Below, in pieces: positions 34,588-43,965 of a stretch of 64,000 bases of DNA; within the stretch, counting starts at the first letter, position 1; every line of letters starts with the position of its first letter. Source of the stretch: Nocardia rhamnosiphila NBRC 108938. Lineage in GTDB: Bacteria > Actinomycetota > Actinomycetes > Mycobacteriales > Mycobacteriaceae. The DNA lies in the NCBI RefSeq assembly GCF_000720425.1, contig NZ_JOAJ01000007.1, positions 372,001 through 436,000 on the forward strand, written 5' to 3'. The position numbers and the translations under genes are program-made. The notes below the pieces were generated by a model. The model was not told where the DNA came from, ran no database searches, and saw nothing but the letters and a program-made list of their open reading frames with translations.

Positions 34588-37076
34588 TCGGCGAAACGTT
34601 CGGTATCGGCGATCAGCTCGGCGAGATCACGGTCGATCGGTACATGGGCACCGGCGGTGGCATCGCGCACGACCTCGACCGCCCAGCGACCCTCCTTGGC
34701 CAGCTGTTTGTTCAGATCCTCGATCCGGTGCCCGGGACCCAGCACCGCGAGGGTGACCATTGCCCGGGTCGATTGGGCCCGGTCGATCCGCCGCTGCACC
34801 TCCCGGTGGTCCATACCGCCGGCCAGCAGCACCCGCTTTGCCCGGGCCAGGCTCGCCGCCTCCAGCGCGGAACGGCAGCAGGTCGCGACGAGTTCGTCGG
34901 CGATGGTCCGGGGCAGCTGCGGAGTGCGCAGCAGAGCGCGCGCGTCGTCGAGGTAGCGGTGGACGGGGTCGCTGGACAGCCGGACCTCCACCACCGAGCG
35001 TTCCCGGCGCTGTACCTCGACGATCCGGGCGTCGATCTGCATCCGGCGCACCGCCTCGGCGAGCCGGTCGTCGTGGGTGAACACCACCACCTGGCGTTCC
35101 CAGGCGACGGTGGCCAGTACCCGGGCCAGCCCGTCCACTTTGGCGGGATCCATCGCCTGGACCGGATCGTCGATCACCACGAACCGGAAGGGGCTCGCCG
35201 CGACGGTCGCGCGCGGCAGGAACAGGGCCAGGCCGAGCGCATGCAACTCACCCTGGCTCATCACCCCGAGCGCGGCGCCGTCCACATCGTCCACGGTCAC
35301 CTCCAGCTGCACCCGGCGCGCGCTGTTCGCGTTGCCCTGCAGATGGATGCCGCCGAGTTCGACGCTGCTCTGCTGGCGCAAGGTCTGCCACACCCACCGG
35401 GCGGTCCCGGCCAGGGGGGCCAGCCGCTCGTCACGCACCCGTGCGGTGGCCGCCTTCAACCACTCCTCGGCCGCGCGGGCGGTCTGTCGTTCCGCGGCCT
35501 GCGCGGTGACCGTGCGGGTGAGTTCGAGCCAGGCACTCAGGCGCGGCGCGAACGGCGCCCAGGCCTCGTCGAGCCGGTCCAGCTCCTTACCGGCGCACTG
35601 CTGGGCGAAATCCAGCTCCGCGGACAGATACTCGTGCTCGGCACGTAACCGGTCGGGCAGGTCGTGCGGCTGCCCCGATTCGGGTAGACCGACCCAGCGG
35701 CCCCAGGCCCGGCCCAGCGCCACGGTATCGAGGCCTGCCGTATCCGCCGCGGCCAGGGCCGGCGGAAGTTCGCCCGTGAGCACCCGCAGTTCCGCCAGCG
35801 CCCGGGTGAGCTCGTCGCGGGCCCGGACGAGATCCGCCGTCCGCACCGACAGTCCGTCGATCGCGGCCGCGGTATCGAGCAGCCACTGCCGATCCAGCGT
35901 GCCGCCACCGCAGACGGGGCACGGCGTGCTGTGGCCGTCGGTATCCGGGCTCGTCCGGGGTCCGGCCGCGGAGAACGCCGGATCGGCAGCGGGCGTCCCG
36001 GACTGCCCGCGCGTGGTGACATGCGCATACGCGGCCCGCAATACGTCGAGGACACGCAGGTCCGCGGTCATTTCGGGTGAGGTCGCCGCGGCGACCGCGG
36101 CAGCCGCGGTGGAGATCCGGGCCGCCAGCGCCGCTATCCGCTCGGCCGGCGGCAGCTCGAGGGCGAGTACCGCGCGCAACGCGGCCGGTTCCGGCCCGCC
36201 GGCGGTATCGCCCACCAAAGTCTCGAGCGCGGCGATATCAGGGGCCGGCTCGCGCAACAGCGCGATCGCGCGCCGCGCACGATGATCGGTGACCTCGGCG
36301 AGTTCGGTCAGCAGGGTCTGCCTGTCCCGGCGCGCGGTCCGGGCCGCGCGTTCGAGGTCCAGGCGGCGGACCCGGATCCGCTCGTGCGCGACGATCAGTT
36401 CGTCCAGACCGAGCAACTGGTGCAGCGCGTCGAACAGTTCACTGGGCTTCCCGTCCACCAGCGCGCCGAGTTCGCTGTAGGACAGGAACGGCCGGTACAA
36501 CTCCATGGGCAGCGCCCAGTCACCGCCGGCGAAAACCTGCGCGGGCCCGTCCCCGCGCCGCTGGGTCCAGGTGCCGCCCGGCAGCGGTTCCTCGGCGTCC
36601 CATTCCCGGGCGACGGTCAGCGCGGGCTCCGGACCGTCGGTGCGCAGTTCCAGTTCCACCCGGACCGGGCCGGACCGGTGCAGGTTGCGCCAGCCCTCGC
36701 GCCACGCGGTCGAACGGCCGTCCCAGCGCCGGTTGCCGCCGGTCAACGCGAGTTCCGCGGCTTCGGCGAAACTCGATTTCCCGCTGCCGTTGCGGCCGGT
36801 CACCAGCGTCAGCCCCGGGCCGGTGGGCAGTTCGAGCGTGGTCTCCGGCCCGATACCGCGGAACCCGCGCACCCGGATGGCGTGCAGGAAGACGCCGTCG
36901 AGGCCGGAACTCGTTGCGCTCGCCGCCGATTCGGCGGAGCCGGGCGGTGGATCGAGGGCCGCGCGCACGAGCGCGGCCACCGCGGCGGGAATATCCGGAT
37001 CCGCATCGATGCGCCGCGTTATCACGTCGGCGGGCCGGACGGATGCCGCCCCGGATTCCTCACGCACAGAGTTCAC
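34572..37076 (-). CDS. RecF/SbcC-like AAA ATPase with CxxC hinge
   Basis: Protein of 834 aa of the SMC/Rad50/RecF ABC-ATPase superfamily. Walker A is TGRNGSGKSS (about residues 93-102). The central part is helical, Ala/Arg/Glu-rich coiled-coil-like sequence, broken by CPVCGGG near residue 384, like a Rad50 zinc hook. The signature LGVMSQGELHALGLALFLPRA and Walker B FRFVVIDDPVQAMDP (about 630-645) precede FTHDDRLAEA. Homologues would act on DNA ends, but no nuclease (SbcD-type) is adjacent. The GTG at 37076 has GGAG upstream. Could serve repair or phage defence; unproven. Confidence 0.85.
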   Translation of the reverse strand: MNSVREESGAASVRPADVITRRIDADPDIPAAVAALVRAALDPPPGSAESAASATSSGLDGVFLHAIRVRGFRGIGPETTLELPTGPGLTLVTGRNGSGKSSFAEAAELALTGGNRRWDGRSTAWREGWRNLHRSGPVRVELELRTDGPEPALTVAREWDAEEPLPGGTWTQRRGDGPAQVFAGGDWALPMELYRPFLSYSELGALVDGKPSELFDALHQLLGLDELIVAHERIRVRRLDLERAARTARRDRQTLLTELAEVTDHRARRAIALLREPAPDIAALETLVGDTAGGPEPAALRAVLALELPPAERIAALAARISTAAAAVAAATSPEMTADLRVLDVLRAAYAHVTTRGQSGTPAADPAFSAAGPRTSPDTDGHSTPCPVCGGGTLDRQWLLDTAAAIDGLSVRTADLVRARDELTRALAELRVLTGELPPALAAADTAGLDTVALGRAWGRWVGLPESGQPHDLPDRLRAEHEYLSAELDFAQQCAGKELDRLDEAWAPFAPRLSAWLELTRTVTAQAAERQTARAAEEWLKAATARVRDERLAPLAGTARWVWQTLRQQSSVELGGIHLQGNANSARRVQLEVTVDDVDGAALGVMSQGELHALGLALFLPRATVAASPFRFVVIDDPVQAMDPAKVDGLARVLATVAWERQVVVFTHDDRLAEAVRRMQIDARIVEVQRRERSVVEVRLSSDPVHRYLDDARALLRTPQLPRTIADELVATCCRSALEAASLARAKRVLLAGGMDHREVQRRIDRAQSTRAMVTLAVLGPGHRIEDLNKQLAKEGRWAVEVVRDATAGAHVPIDRDLAELIADTERFAEWLAG

Positions 37077-37580
37077 GGAAGTTCTCCACCCCCTCGAGGC
37101 CACACGCCTGCCGAGCCCCCGTGTGTGGTCGTACGGTCGAAAGCTGTGCGAAACGCTACCCGATAGCGGCCGTTCCGGACAGAGCCGGTTCTCGGCTCCG
37201 TCCCGGACGGTTGCGATACACCACGCCGGAACCGGGCGCGGGGAAGTACGCACGGCCGGCGGCTCGAACGTGCCCGCGGGGATGGGATCTGGTCATCGGC
37301 CGACCCGACCGGCTGCCGATGGCCACCCCTCGCCAACCCCGTCGGGCAGCTCGTCGGTGTGTCACCCTTCAGGGGTGGCTCGGTCTGGCCGAACAGGACA
37401 GAATGCCAGACTCGATCGGATCACGCAACATTTACGATATTGCTAGGCGCCTCGAATCCGGTTCGGCGCCAAGCTCTTCCATCGGTGACCATGCCGCGGA
37501 GAGATTCTGTCGGTGCGGTGCGATAGAAATCTCTCGACCGAGAGACAGGGCATCATGACCGACCGAAACGAGTCCGCCGG
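37077..37580. promoter_or_regulatory. Divergent regulatory region of ATPase and SWIM-MoxR-VWA operons
   Basis: A 504-bp gap separates two divergent operons. The right part has repeated GAGAGA motifs: GAGAGATT (37499-37506), its complement AATCTCTC (37528-37535) and the dyad TCTCTCG-AC-CGAGAGA (37530-37545), beside an AT-rich GATAGAAAT that could be a -10. No gene longer than the small leader at 37555 is convincing. Confidence 0.5.
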
Positions 37581-37584
37581 ATGA
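37555..37584 (+). CDS. Possible nine-codon leader ORF upstream of the SWIM gene
   Basis: ATG at 37555 encodes MTDRNESAG and stops at TGA (37582-37584), overlapping the SWIM ATG (37581) in an ATGA quartet. AGGG lies a few nt upstream of the leader ATG, while the SWIM ATG itself has no Shine-Dalgarno, so the leader could deliver ribosomes by coupling. Too short to judge by composition. Confidence 0.35.
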   Translation: MTDRNESAG

Positions 37585-40445
37585 CACCACGGTGGAGCGA
37601 GAACCAGGTGACAGCGCTCGCGCCCGATACGAGTTCCCTCACCGCCGCCCGCAAACTGGCCGGGAAATGGTCCGGCACCGGCTGGTCCGGGGCCACACTG
37701 TGGGGCTTGTGCAAGGGCAGCGGGCAAACCCCGTACCAGACGATCGTCGATCTGGCCGGGCCCGCTTTCCGCTGCTCCTGCCCGAGCCGCAAATTCCCGT
37801 GCAAGCACGCCCTGTCACTACTGCTGATCTGGTCGGCGGGCACGGTCGCGGAGTCCGGCGAAACAGCCGATTTCGCCGCCGAGTGGATCGGCCGGCGCGC
37901 CGCGAAGGCGGCCGCTCCGCCGAAGCAGCCGCGCGGCGGCGATCCGGCCACCGCGCAGCAGCGGCAGGAAAGGGTGAAAGCCGGTCTGGCCGAATTAGAT
38001 ACCTGGCTCACCGACCAGATCCGCACCGGACTGGCCCAGACAGATCGCTCCCATGCGGCGTTCGAGGCGGTGGCCGCGCGCTTGGTGGACGCTCAGGCGC
38101 CCGGCCCGGCCGCCGCGGTGCGCCGCCTGCCCGACGCGGTGGTGCGCCGGGCGAACTGGCCGGAAGTGCTGTTGGGCCGGTTCGCGTGGCTGCACCTGCT
38201 CATCACCGCCCATACGCGATCGGACACGCTGCCCGCGCCGCTGGCGGCCGCCGTCCGCGGCCATATCGGCTATCCGGTTCCGGCGGAAACGGTGCAGGCC
38301 GAACCCGCGGTGACCGATCGGTGGCTGACCGTCGGCATGCGCACCGAGGAAGAAGACCGGCTGCACACCCGCCGGACCTGGCTCCACGGTATGCGTACCG
38401 GCCGGTGGGCACTGCTGGTGGAGCATTCTTTCGGCTCCCCTGTCTTCCCCGCGAACACCCCGCCGATCGGTCTCGCGGCCGAGTACGCGGTGCACTTCTA
38501 TCCGGTCGCGGCGCCGCTGCGCGCGATGACCGGATCGGCCCGGGACGAGGCGGCAGCCACCGCCGCAGAGCCGGCGGAGACCGCCGGAACGGGGACCGTC
38601 GCCGCGGCGCTGACGGATTTCGCGACGGCGGCGGCCGCCGATCCGTGGCTGGAGTCCTGGCCCGTACTGCTGCGCGAGGTGACACCTGTCCGGCAGGGCG
38701 AGGACTGGCTGCTCGGCGAATCCGACGGTACCGCGCTGCCACTGGCGGAGCCCGCACAACCGTGGCGGCTGCTCGCGCTGTCCGGCGGCCGGCCGGTGAC
38801 CGTCTTCGGTCTCTGGACAGGCCGGCGACTGGAGCTGATCTCCGTCCTGGCCGACGGGGATTTCCACGATGCCGGGCCCGCCGCGGACGCTGCCGGCTCC
38901 GCCGTCGCCGCCACACCGGAGGCGGCGTCGATCGCCCTGCTGGGTACCGCGCGCGGTGCGGGCACACCGTCGGGAATCGGTGCACAGGTCGCCGCGGCCG
39001 TCGCGGCGCTTCCGGAGCGGGATGCCGCGCAGCGCCTGCTCGCGACCACCGCGCTGGAGATGGCCTGGGCGCGCGGCGGCTATCTGCCCCGCCGGGCCGA
39101 GGTATCCGGTGTGCCGGCCGCCGCCGATCCCCGACCGGAACTTCCCCGTGCGGCCGCCGACCGGCTGGCCCTGCTGATCGAATCCCGGCCCGAATTCCTG
39201 CCCGAATGGTTCGCCGCCGCCGCGCCGCACGAGTACCGCGCCCCGCACCGGCTGGTGGGACCGCTGCTCGAATTCGCGGCGGGCAACGGCGAATCACGCG
39301 AGGCGGCGCTGCGGTTGGCCGGCGCCCGCGGCCGCTGGCTGGCCGAGTGGATTCCGCGCTGGCACGACCTGGCGCGGCGGAATACCGCCGAGCCCGAACC
39401 CACCGAGGAGACCTGGCACCTGGGCCGGCCGCCGGAACGGCTCGCCTGGCTCACCGCGCTGCGGCACCGGGATCCGGCTGCCGCACGCACGGCCCTGACC
39501 GAGGCGTGGCCGCGCGAATCGGGCGCGCCGAAGGCCGAACTGCTCGGAGTACTCGCCGATGGACTGAGCGCCGCGGACGAGGAACTGCTCGAGCGGGCGC
39601 TGGGCGATCGCCGCGGTGATGTGCGCCGTACCGCCGCCGAGTTGCTGGCCCGGCTCCCCGCCTCGGCGTTCGCCGAGCGGATGGCCGCGCGCGCCGCCGA
39701 CTGGATCAAATGCGGCGAGGCCGGTGCGGGCCGGGGATCCGAGCTGTTCGTCGGCATTCCGGAGACACTGGACGAATCGGCGACCCGCGACGGTTTCACC
39801 GACGGCACCACGGAATTCGGTTACCGCTGGAACGGGCAGCCCGATCTCGCGGCGACCCGGCTGCGGAAACTGGTGGCCGCGCTACCGCTGAGCTACTGGA
39901 CCGGTCCCCTGGGTTCGCCGGTACGCGCGGTCGTGACGCACGTGGACGACCGTTTCCGGCAGCCGCTGTTCGACGGCTGGATGGATGCCGCCCTCGCCCA
40001 GCGCGATACCCGCTGGGGAGAGGCGCTGTTCACCGCCGGGATGCCGTCGAATCTGGCGATCCTGCGCCGGCGTGAACTGTTCGCGCTGCTCCCGCCCGGC
40101 GACCAGCTGCGTCATCTGCTGCGGCTCGGTACCTCCTGGCTGTCCGAACTGGAATCCCTGCTGCCCGCGGTGGCCCATCCCTGGCCACCGGAACTGGCCC
40201 GGCATCTCCTGCATCTGTTCGAGGAGCGGGCCCGGACCGCCGCGGCCCGGCGGGGCGCGCCGGGCACCTACCCCAGCGCACACCGTTCGCTGTTGCACAC
40301 CGCCACCCTCCATCTACCGCCCGAATGCGCGGGCGAGGTCACCGCGCTGGCGGGCCGCTGCGAAGCCGACGACTGGGCCGCGGCCCTCGGACTGCTCGCC
40401 CACGACCTCCACCAACGATCCGCAATGCTCGAGGAGCTCATATGA
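37581..40445 (+). CDS. SWIM zinc-finger/DUF5691 protein
   Basis: Protein of 954 aa. The SWIM motif CSCPSRKFPCKH (CxC-x6-CxH, residues ~65-76) follows an N-terminal AARKLAGKWSGTGWSGATLWGLCKGSG typical of YehQ-like proteins. The C-terminal half (from about residue 490; RPEFLPEWFAAAAPHEYRAPHRLVGPLL, GLSAADEELLERALGDRRGDVRRTAAELL) resembles DUF5691, a helical-repeat protein that I recall as usually a separate gene, so this looks like a fusion. SWIM fingers bind DNA or protein. First gene of a four-gene cassette; its stop overlaps the MoxR ATG. Confidence 0.85.
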   Translation: MTPRWSENQVTALAPDTSSLTAARKLAGKWSGTGWSGATLWGLCKGSGQTPYQTIVDLAGPAFRCSCPSRKFPCKHALSLLLIWSAGTVAESGETADFAAEWIGRRAAKAAAPPKQPRGGDPATAQQRQERVKAGLAELDTWLTDQIRTGLAQTDRSHAAFEAVAARLVDAQAPGPAAAVRRLPDAVVRRANWPEVLLGRFAWLHLLITAHTRSDTLPAPLAAAVRGHIGYPVPAETVQAEPAVTDRWLTVGMRTEEEDRLHTRRTWLHGMRTGRWALLVEHSFGSPVFPANTPPIGLAAEYAVHFYPVAAPLRAMTGSARDEAAATAAEPAETAGTGTVAAALTDFATAAAADPWLESWPVLLREVTPVRQGEDWLLGESDGTALPLAEPAQPWRLLALSGGRPVTVFGLWTGRRLELISVLADGDFHDAGPAADAAGSAVAATPEAASIALLGTARGAGTPSGIGAQVAAAVAALPERDAAQRLLATTALEMAWARGGYLPRRAEVSGVPAAADPRPELPRAAADRLALLIESRPEFLPEWFAAAAPHEYRAPHRLVGPLLEFAAGNGESREAALRLAGARGRWLAEWIPRWHDLARRNTAEPEPTEETWHLGRPPERLAWLTALRHRDPAAARTALTEAWPRESGAPKAELLGVLADGLSAADEELLERALGDRRGDVRRTAAELLARLPASAFAERMAARAADWIKCGEAGAGRGSELFVGIPETLDESATRDGFTDGTTEFGYRWNGQPDLAATRLRKLVAALPLSYWTGPLGSPVRAVVTHVDDRFRQPLFDGWMDAALAQRDTRWGEALFTAGMPSNLAILRRRELFALLPPGDQLRHLLRLGTSWLSELESLLPAVAHPWPPELARHLLHLFEERARTAAARRGAPGTYPSAHRSLLHTATLHLPPECAGEVTALAGRCEADDWAAALGLLAHDLHQRSAMLEELI

Positions 40446-41548
40446 CCACCGCCGTCACCGAACCCGCCCCGGCGCTGCTGCGCCCGCACGCCGAACAGGC
40501 CTTCGCCGACGAACTGCGTGCCCTGATCGCCGTGGACGATCGCCCACGCCCGCCGTCATGGACCATGTCACCGTGGGCGGTGGTCACCTATCTGCTGGGC
40601 GGCGCCCTGTCCGACGGCACCGTGATCAGCCCCAAATACGTGGGACCGCGCCGGCTGATGGAGGTCGCCGTCGCGACCCTCGCCACCGATCGCGCCCTGC
40701 TGCTGCTCGGCGTCCCCGGCACCGCGAAGACCTGGGTCTCCGAACATCTCGCGGCCGCCATCAGCGGGTCGTCCACTCTGCTGGTCCAGGGCACCTCGGG
40801 GACCGCCGAGGAAGCCATCCGCTACGGCTGGAACTACGCCCGGCTGCTCGCCGAGGGTCCCAGCGATGCCGCGCTGGTGCCCTCGCCGATTCTGAACGCG
40901 ATGCGCACCGGCGCCATCGCCCGGCTCGAGGAACTCACCCGGATCCCGTCGGATGTCCAGGACGCGCTGATCACCATCCTGTCGGAGAAGACCCTGCCGG
41001 TTCCCGAGCTCGGGATGGAAGTGCAGGCTGCCAAAGGTTTCAACATCATCGCGACCGCCAACGACCGCGACCGCGGCGTGAACGAACTGTCCTCCGCACT
41101 GCGCCGCCGGTTCAACACCGTCGTCCTCCCGCTGCCGGGCAGCGAAGCCGACGAGATCGATATCGTGACCCGCCGGGTCGAGCAGCTGGGTTCGGCGCTG
41201 GAACTGCCCGAGGTCCCGGCCGCCGCCGAGGAGGTGCGCCGGGTGGTGCGTATCTTCCGGGAGCTGCGCGCGGGCCTCACCGCCGACGGCCGGACCAAGC
41301 TGAAGTCTCCGTCGGGCACGCTCTCCACGGCCGAGGCCATCTCGGTGATCACCAACGGTATGGCGCTGTCGGCGCATTTCGGTGACGGTGTGCTGCGGGC
41401 CGCCGATATCGCGGGCGCGGTCATCGGTTCGGTCGTCAAGGATCCGGTGGCCGATTCGGTGGTGTGGACCGAATACCTCGAGGCCGTGGTGCGCGAACGC
41501 CGCGAATGGGCCGATTTCTACCGCGCCTGCCGGGAGATCAACGGATGA
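40442..41548 (+). CDS. MoxR-family AAA+ ATPase (YehL-like)
   Basis: Protein of 368 aa. Walker A is LGVPGTAKTW (about residues 89-98), sensor-1 is NIIATANDRDRGVNELSSALRRRFN with the Arg finger, and the Walker B region is the unusual IARLEELTRIPSDVQDAL. MoxR ATPases remodel or mature partner proteins, usually with a VWA-domain protein, which is encoded two genes downstream. The ATG overlaps the SWIM stop and its own stop overlaps the DUF5682 ATG, so all are translated together. GAGGAG precedes the start. Confidence 0.92.
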   Translation: MTTAVTEPAPALLRPHAEQAFADELRALIAVDDRPRPPSWTMSPWAVVTYLLGGALSDGTVISPKYVGPRRLMEVAVATLATDRALLLLGVPGTAKTWVSEHLAAAISGSSTLLVQGTSGTAEEAIRYGWNYARLLAEGPSDAALVPSPILNAMRTGAIARLEELTRIPSDVQDALITILSEKTLPVPELGMEVQAAKGFNIIATANDRDRGVNELSSALRRRFNTVVLPLPGSEADEIDIVTRRVEQLGSALELPEVPAAAEEVRRVVRIFRELRAGLTADGRTKLKSPSGTLSTAEAISVITNGMALSAHFGDGVLRAADIAGAVIGSVVKDPVADSVVWTEYLEAVVRERREWADFYRACREING

Positions 41549-43965
41549 GCCCCGCGCAGGCGGCCGAACCCGGCGAGACCCGGGTTTTCGGGATACGGCA
41601 TCACGGCCCCGGTTCGGCGCGGTCGTTACGCCTGGCGCTGGAACAGTTCCGGCCCGACACCATCCTGATCGAGGGCCCGGCGGACGCCGACCCCCTCGTG
41701 GTCCATACCGCCGCCGCGTCGATGGCACCGCCGGTCGCCCTGCTCGGTTATGTCTCCGACGAACCGGCCCGGGCCGCGTTCTGGCCGTACGCGGTGTTCT
41801 CTCCGGAATGGCAGGCGCTGCGCTACGCGGTCGACAACGAGGTACCCGTCCGATTCTGCGATCTACCCGCCGCCCAGGTCCTGGCCGTCGACGACCGCAC
41901 CGGTGGCCGCGACGCGCTGGCCGAACTGGCGGCCGCGGGCGGCTACGACGATGCCGAACGCTGGTGGGACGCGGTGGTCGAATCGACCTCGGATATCGGA
42001 ACGTTCGAGGCCATCACCGAGGCCATGGCCGCGCTCCGCGAGACCGCGATCATCGAACCGGAGACCGGACCAGGCGACGGCCCGACCGGTGTACCCGAAT
42101 CCGGTCCCGGCGACGAGGTTTCGGAGGCTCCGCCGGCCGGCGAGTTGCGGGCCGCTTCCGCCGATGAAGTCGGCGATGGCCACCCCGGTGCCCCGGCGGC
42201 CTCCGAACTTTCCGGCGAGTTCCCGGCGCCCGATGAGGTCGGCGAGCCGGAACCACCACAGCCCGAGCCGCTGATCCTCGACCGGCACACCCTGATCCGC
42301 GAAGCCCATATGCGGCAGGTATTGCGCAAGGCACGCAAGGACGGCGCCCGCCGGATCGCCGTGGTCTGCGGCGCCTGGCACGCCCCCGCGCTCCAGGAAC
42401 CGCTCGGACCCGCCGCCGCGGATCTCCGCCTGTTGAAAGGCTTGCCCAAGGTCAAAGCCACCCTGACCTGGGTGCCGTGGACGCATTCGCGGCTCGCCGC
42501 CGCGTCCGGTTACGGCGCGGGAATCACCTCACCCGGGTGGTATCACCATCTGTTCACCGAGACCGAGCGCCCGATCGCGTCCTGGCTCACCAAGGTGGCG
42601 GGCGTACTGCGCGGCCACGACCTGCCGGTTTCGAGTGCTCACATCATCGAGGCCGTGCGGCTCGCGGAAACGCTCGCGGCCCTGCGGGCACGGCCGCTGG
42701 CCGGGCTCTCCGAGGTCACCGAGGCGACCCGCGCGGTGCTGTGCGAGGGCGACGATACGGCGCTGCGCCTGGTCGGGACCGAACTGGTGGTGGGCGAAGC
42801 ACTCGGCGCGGTACCGCCCGAGGCGCCGACCGTACCGCTGGAAGCCGACCTGCGCGCCACGGCCCGTGGCCTGCGCCTGAAACAGGAAGCGCTGGTCCGC
42901 ACACTGGATCTGGACCTGCGAAAAGAACGCGATATCGGCAGATCGAGACTGCTGCACCGGCTCGGGTTGCTCGGCGTGCACTGGGGCACGCCCGGCGCCG
43001 GTACCGTGCAGTCGAAAGGCACGTTCCGGGAGACCTGGGAACTGCGCTGGGAACCGGAGTTCGCGGTCCGGGTGATCGAGGCCTCCCGGTGGGGTACCAC
43101 GGTGCAGGCGGCGGCCGAGGCGAAGATCCTCGATACGGCCGCGCGGTCCGGCAGCGGGGTCACCGAACTCACCGAAGCGCTGGAATTCGCGTTGCTCGCC
43201 GAACTCCCGGGCGCACTCGACGGGCTGATCACCCGGCTCGGTTCGGCGGCCGCGGTGGACCACGATATGACCCATCTGCTGGCCGCACTGCCCGGTCTGC
43301 TGCGCACGCTGCGGTACGGGGACGTCCGCGGCACCGACACCTCGGCGCTGACCCATGTCGCCGACAGCATGCTGGTCCGTATCTGCGCCGGCCTGCCCGC
43401 CGCGGTCACCGGACTCGGCGACGACACCGCCGCGGCGCTGCGCGATCAGCTCGATATCGCCACCACCGCGATCCACACCCGGGACCACGCCGAATCCACC
43501 GAACAGTGGCTGTCGGTCCTGGCCCGGCTGGCCGACCGGCCCGATGTGCACGGCCTGCTGGTCGGCCGGACGGTGCGCCTGCTCAGCGACGCCGACCGGA
43601 TCGATACCGAGGAGGCGGCCCGGCGGCTGGCGGCGGCGCTGTCGGTCGGCCACCCCGCCCCCGCGAAGGCCGCCTGGGTCGATGGTTTCGTCGGCGGCCG
43701 CGGCCTGGTGCTGGTCCACGATCGTGCTCTGCTGCGGCTCATCGACGGCTGGCTCGCCGGTCTGTCCGAGGAGCAGTTCGTCGAGGTCGTACCGCTGCTG
43801 CGCCGGACCTTCGGCGCCTTCGAATCCGGGGAGCGCCGCGCCATCGGCGAAGCCGTGCGCGACGGCCGCCCGGCCGCGACCGCTCCCGGGGCCGCCGAAA
43901 CCGATCCGGCCCGCGGCCTGCTCGCCCTGCGCACCGTCGCCGACATCCTGGGAGTCCCCGCTTGA
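41545..43965 (+). CDS. DUF5682 family protein (YehM-like)
   Basis: Protein of 806 aa. It begins with the family hallmark TRVFGIRHHGPGSARSL and LIEGPADADPLV; conserved polar clusters REAHMRQVLRKA and CGAWHAPAL follow. Residues ~170-250 are a Pro/Glu/Gly-rich, probably disordered insert. The C-terminal part is helical (VADSMLVRICAGLPAAVTGL). The fold of the N-terminal part may be TIKI/TraB-like, which would imply a metal site with the HH pair, but this is inference. ATGA overlap with MoxR upstream and TTGA overlap with VWA downstream. Confidence 0.85.
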   Translation: MSPAQAAEPGETRVFGIRHHGPGSARSLRLALEQFRPDTILIEGPADADPLVVHTAAASMAPPVALLGYVSDEPARAAFWPYAVFSPEWQALRYAVDNEVPVRFCDLPAAQVLAVDDRTGGRDALAELAAAGGYDDAERWWDAVVESTSDIGTFEAITEAMAALRETAIIEPETGPGDGPTGVPESGPGDEVSEAPPAGELRAASADEVGDGHPGAPAASELSGEFPAPDEVGEPEPPQPEPLILDRHTLIREAHMRQVLRKARKDGARRIAVVCGAWHAPALQEPLGPAAADLRLLKGLPKVKATLTWVPWTHSRLAAASGYGAGITSPGWYHHLFTETERPIASWLTKVAGVLRGHDLPVSSAHIIEAVRLAETLAALRARPLAGLSEVTEATRAVLCEGDDTALRLVGTELVVGEALGAVPPEAPTVPLEADLRATARGLRLKQEALVRTLDLDLRKERDIGRSRLLHRLGLLGVHWGTPGAGTVQSKGTFRETWELRWEPEFAVRVIEASRWGTTVQAAAEAKILDTAARSGSGVTELTEALEFALLAELPGALDGLITRLGSAAAVDHDMTHLLAALPGLLRTLRYGDVRGTDTSALTHVADSMLVRICAGLPAAVTGLGDDTAAALRDQLDIATTAIHTRDHAESTEQWLSVLARLADRPDVHGLLVGRTVRLLSDADRIDTEEAARRLAAALSVGHPAPAKAAWVDGFVGGRGLVLVHDRALLRLIDGWLAGLSEEQFVEVVPLLRRTFGAFESGERRAIGEAVRDGRPAATAPGAAETDPARGLLALRTVADILGVPA

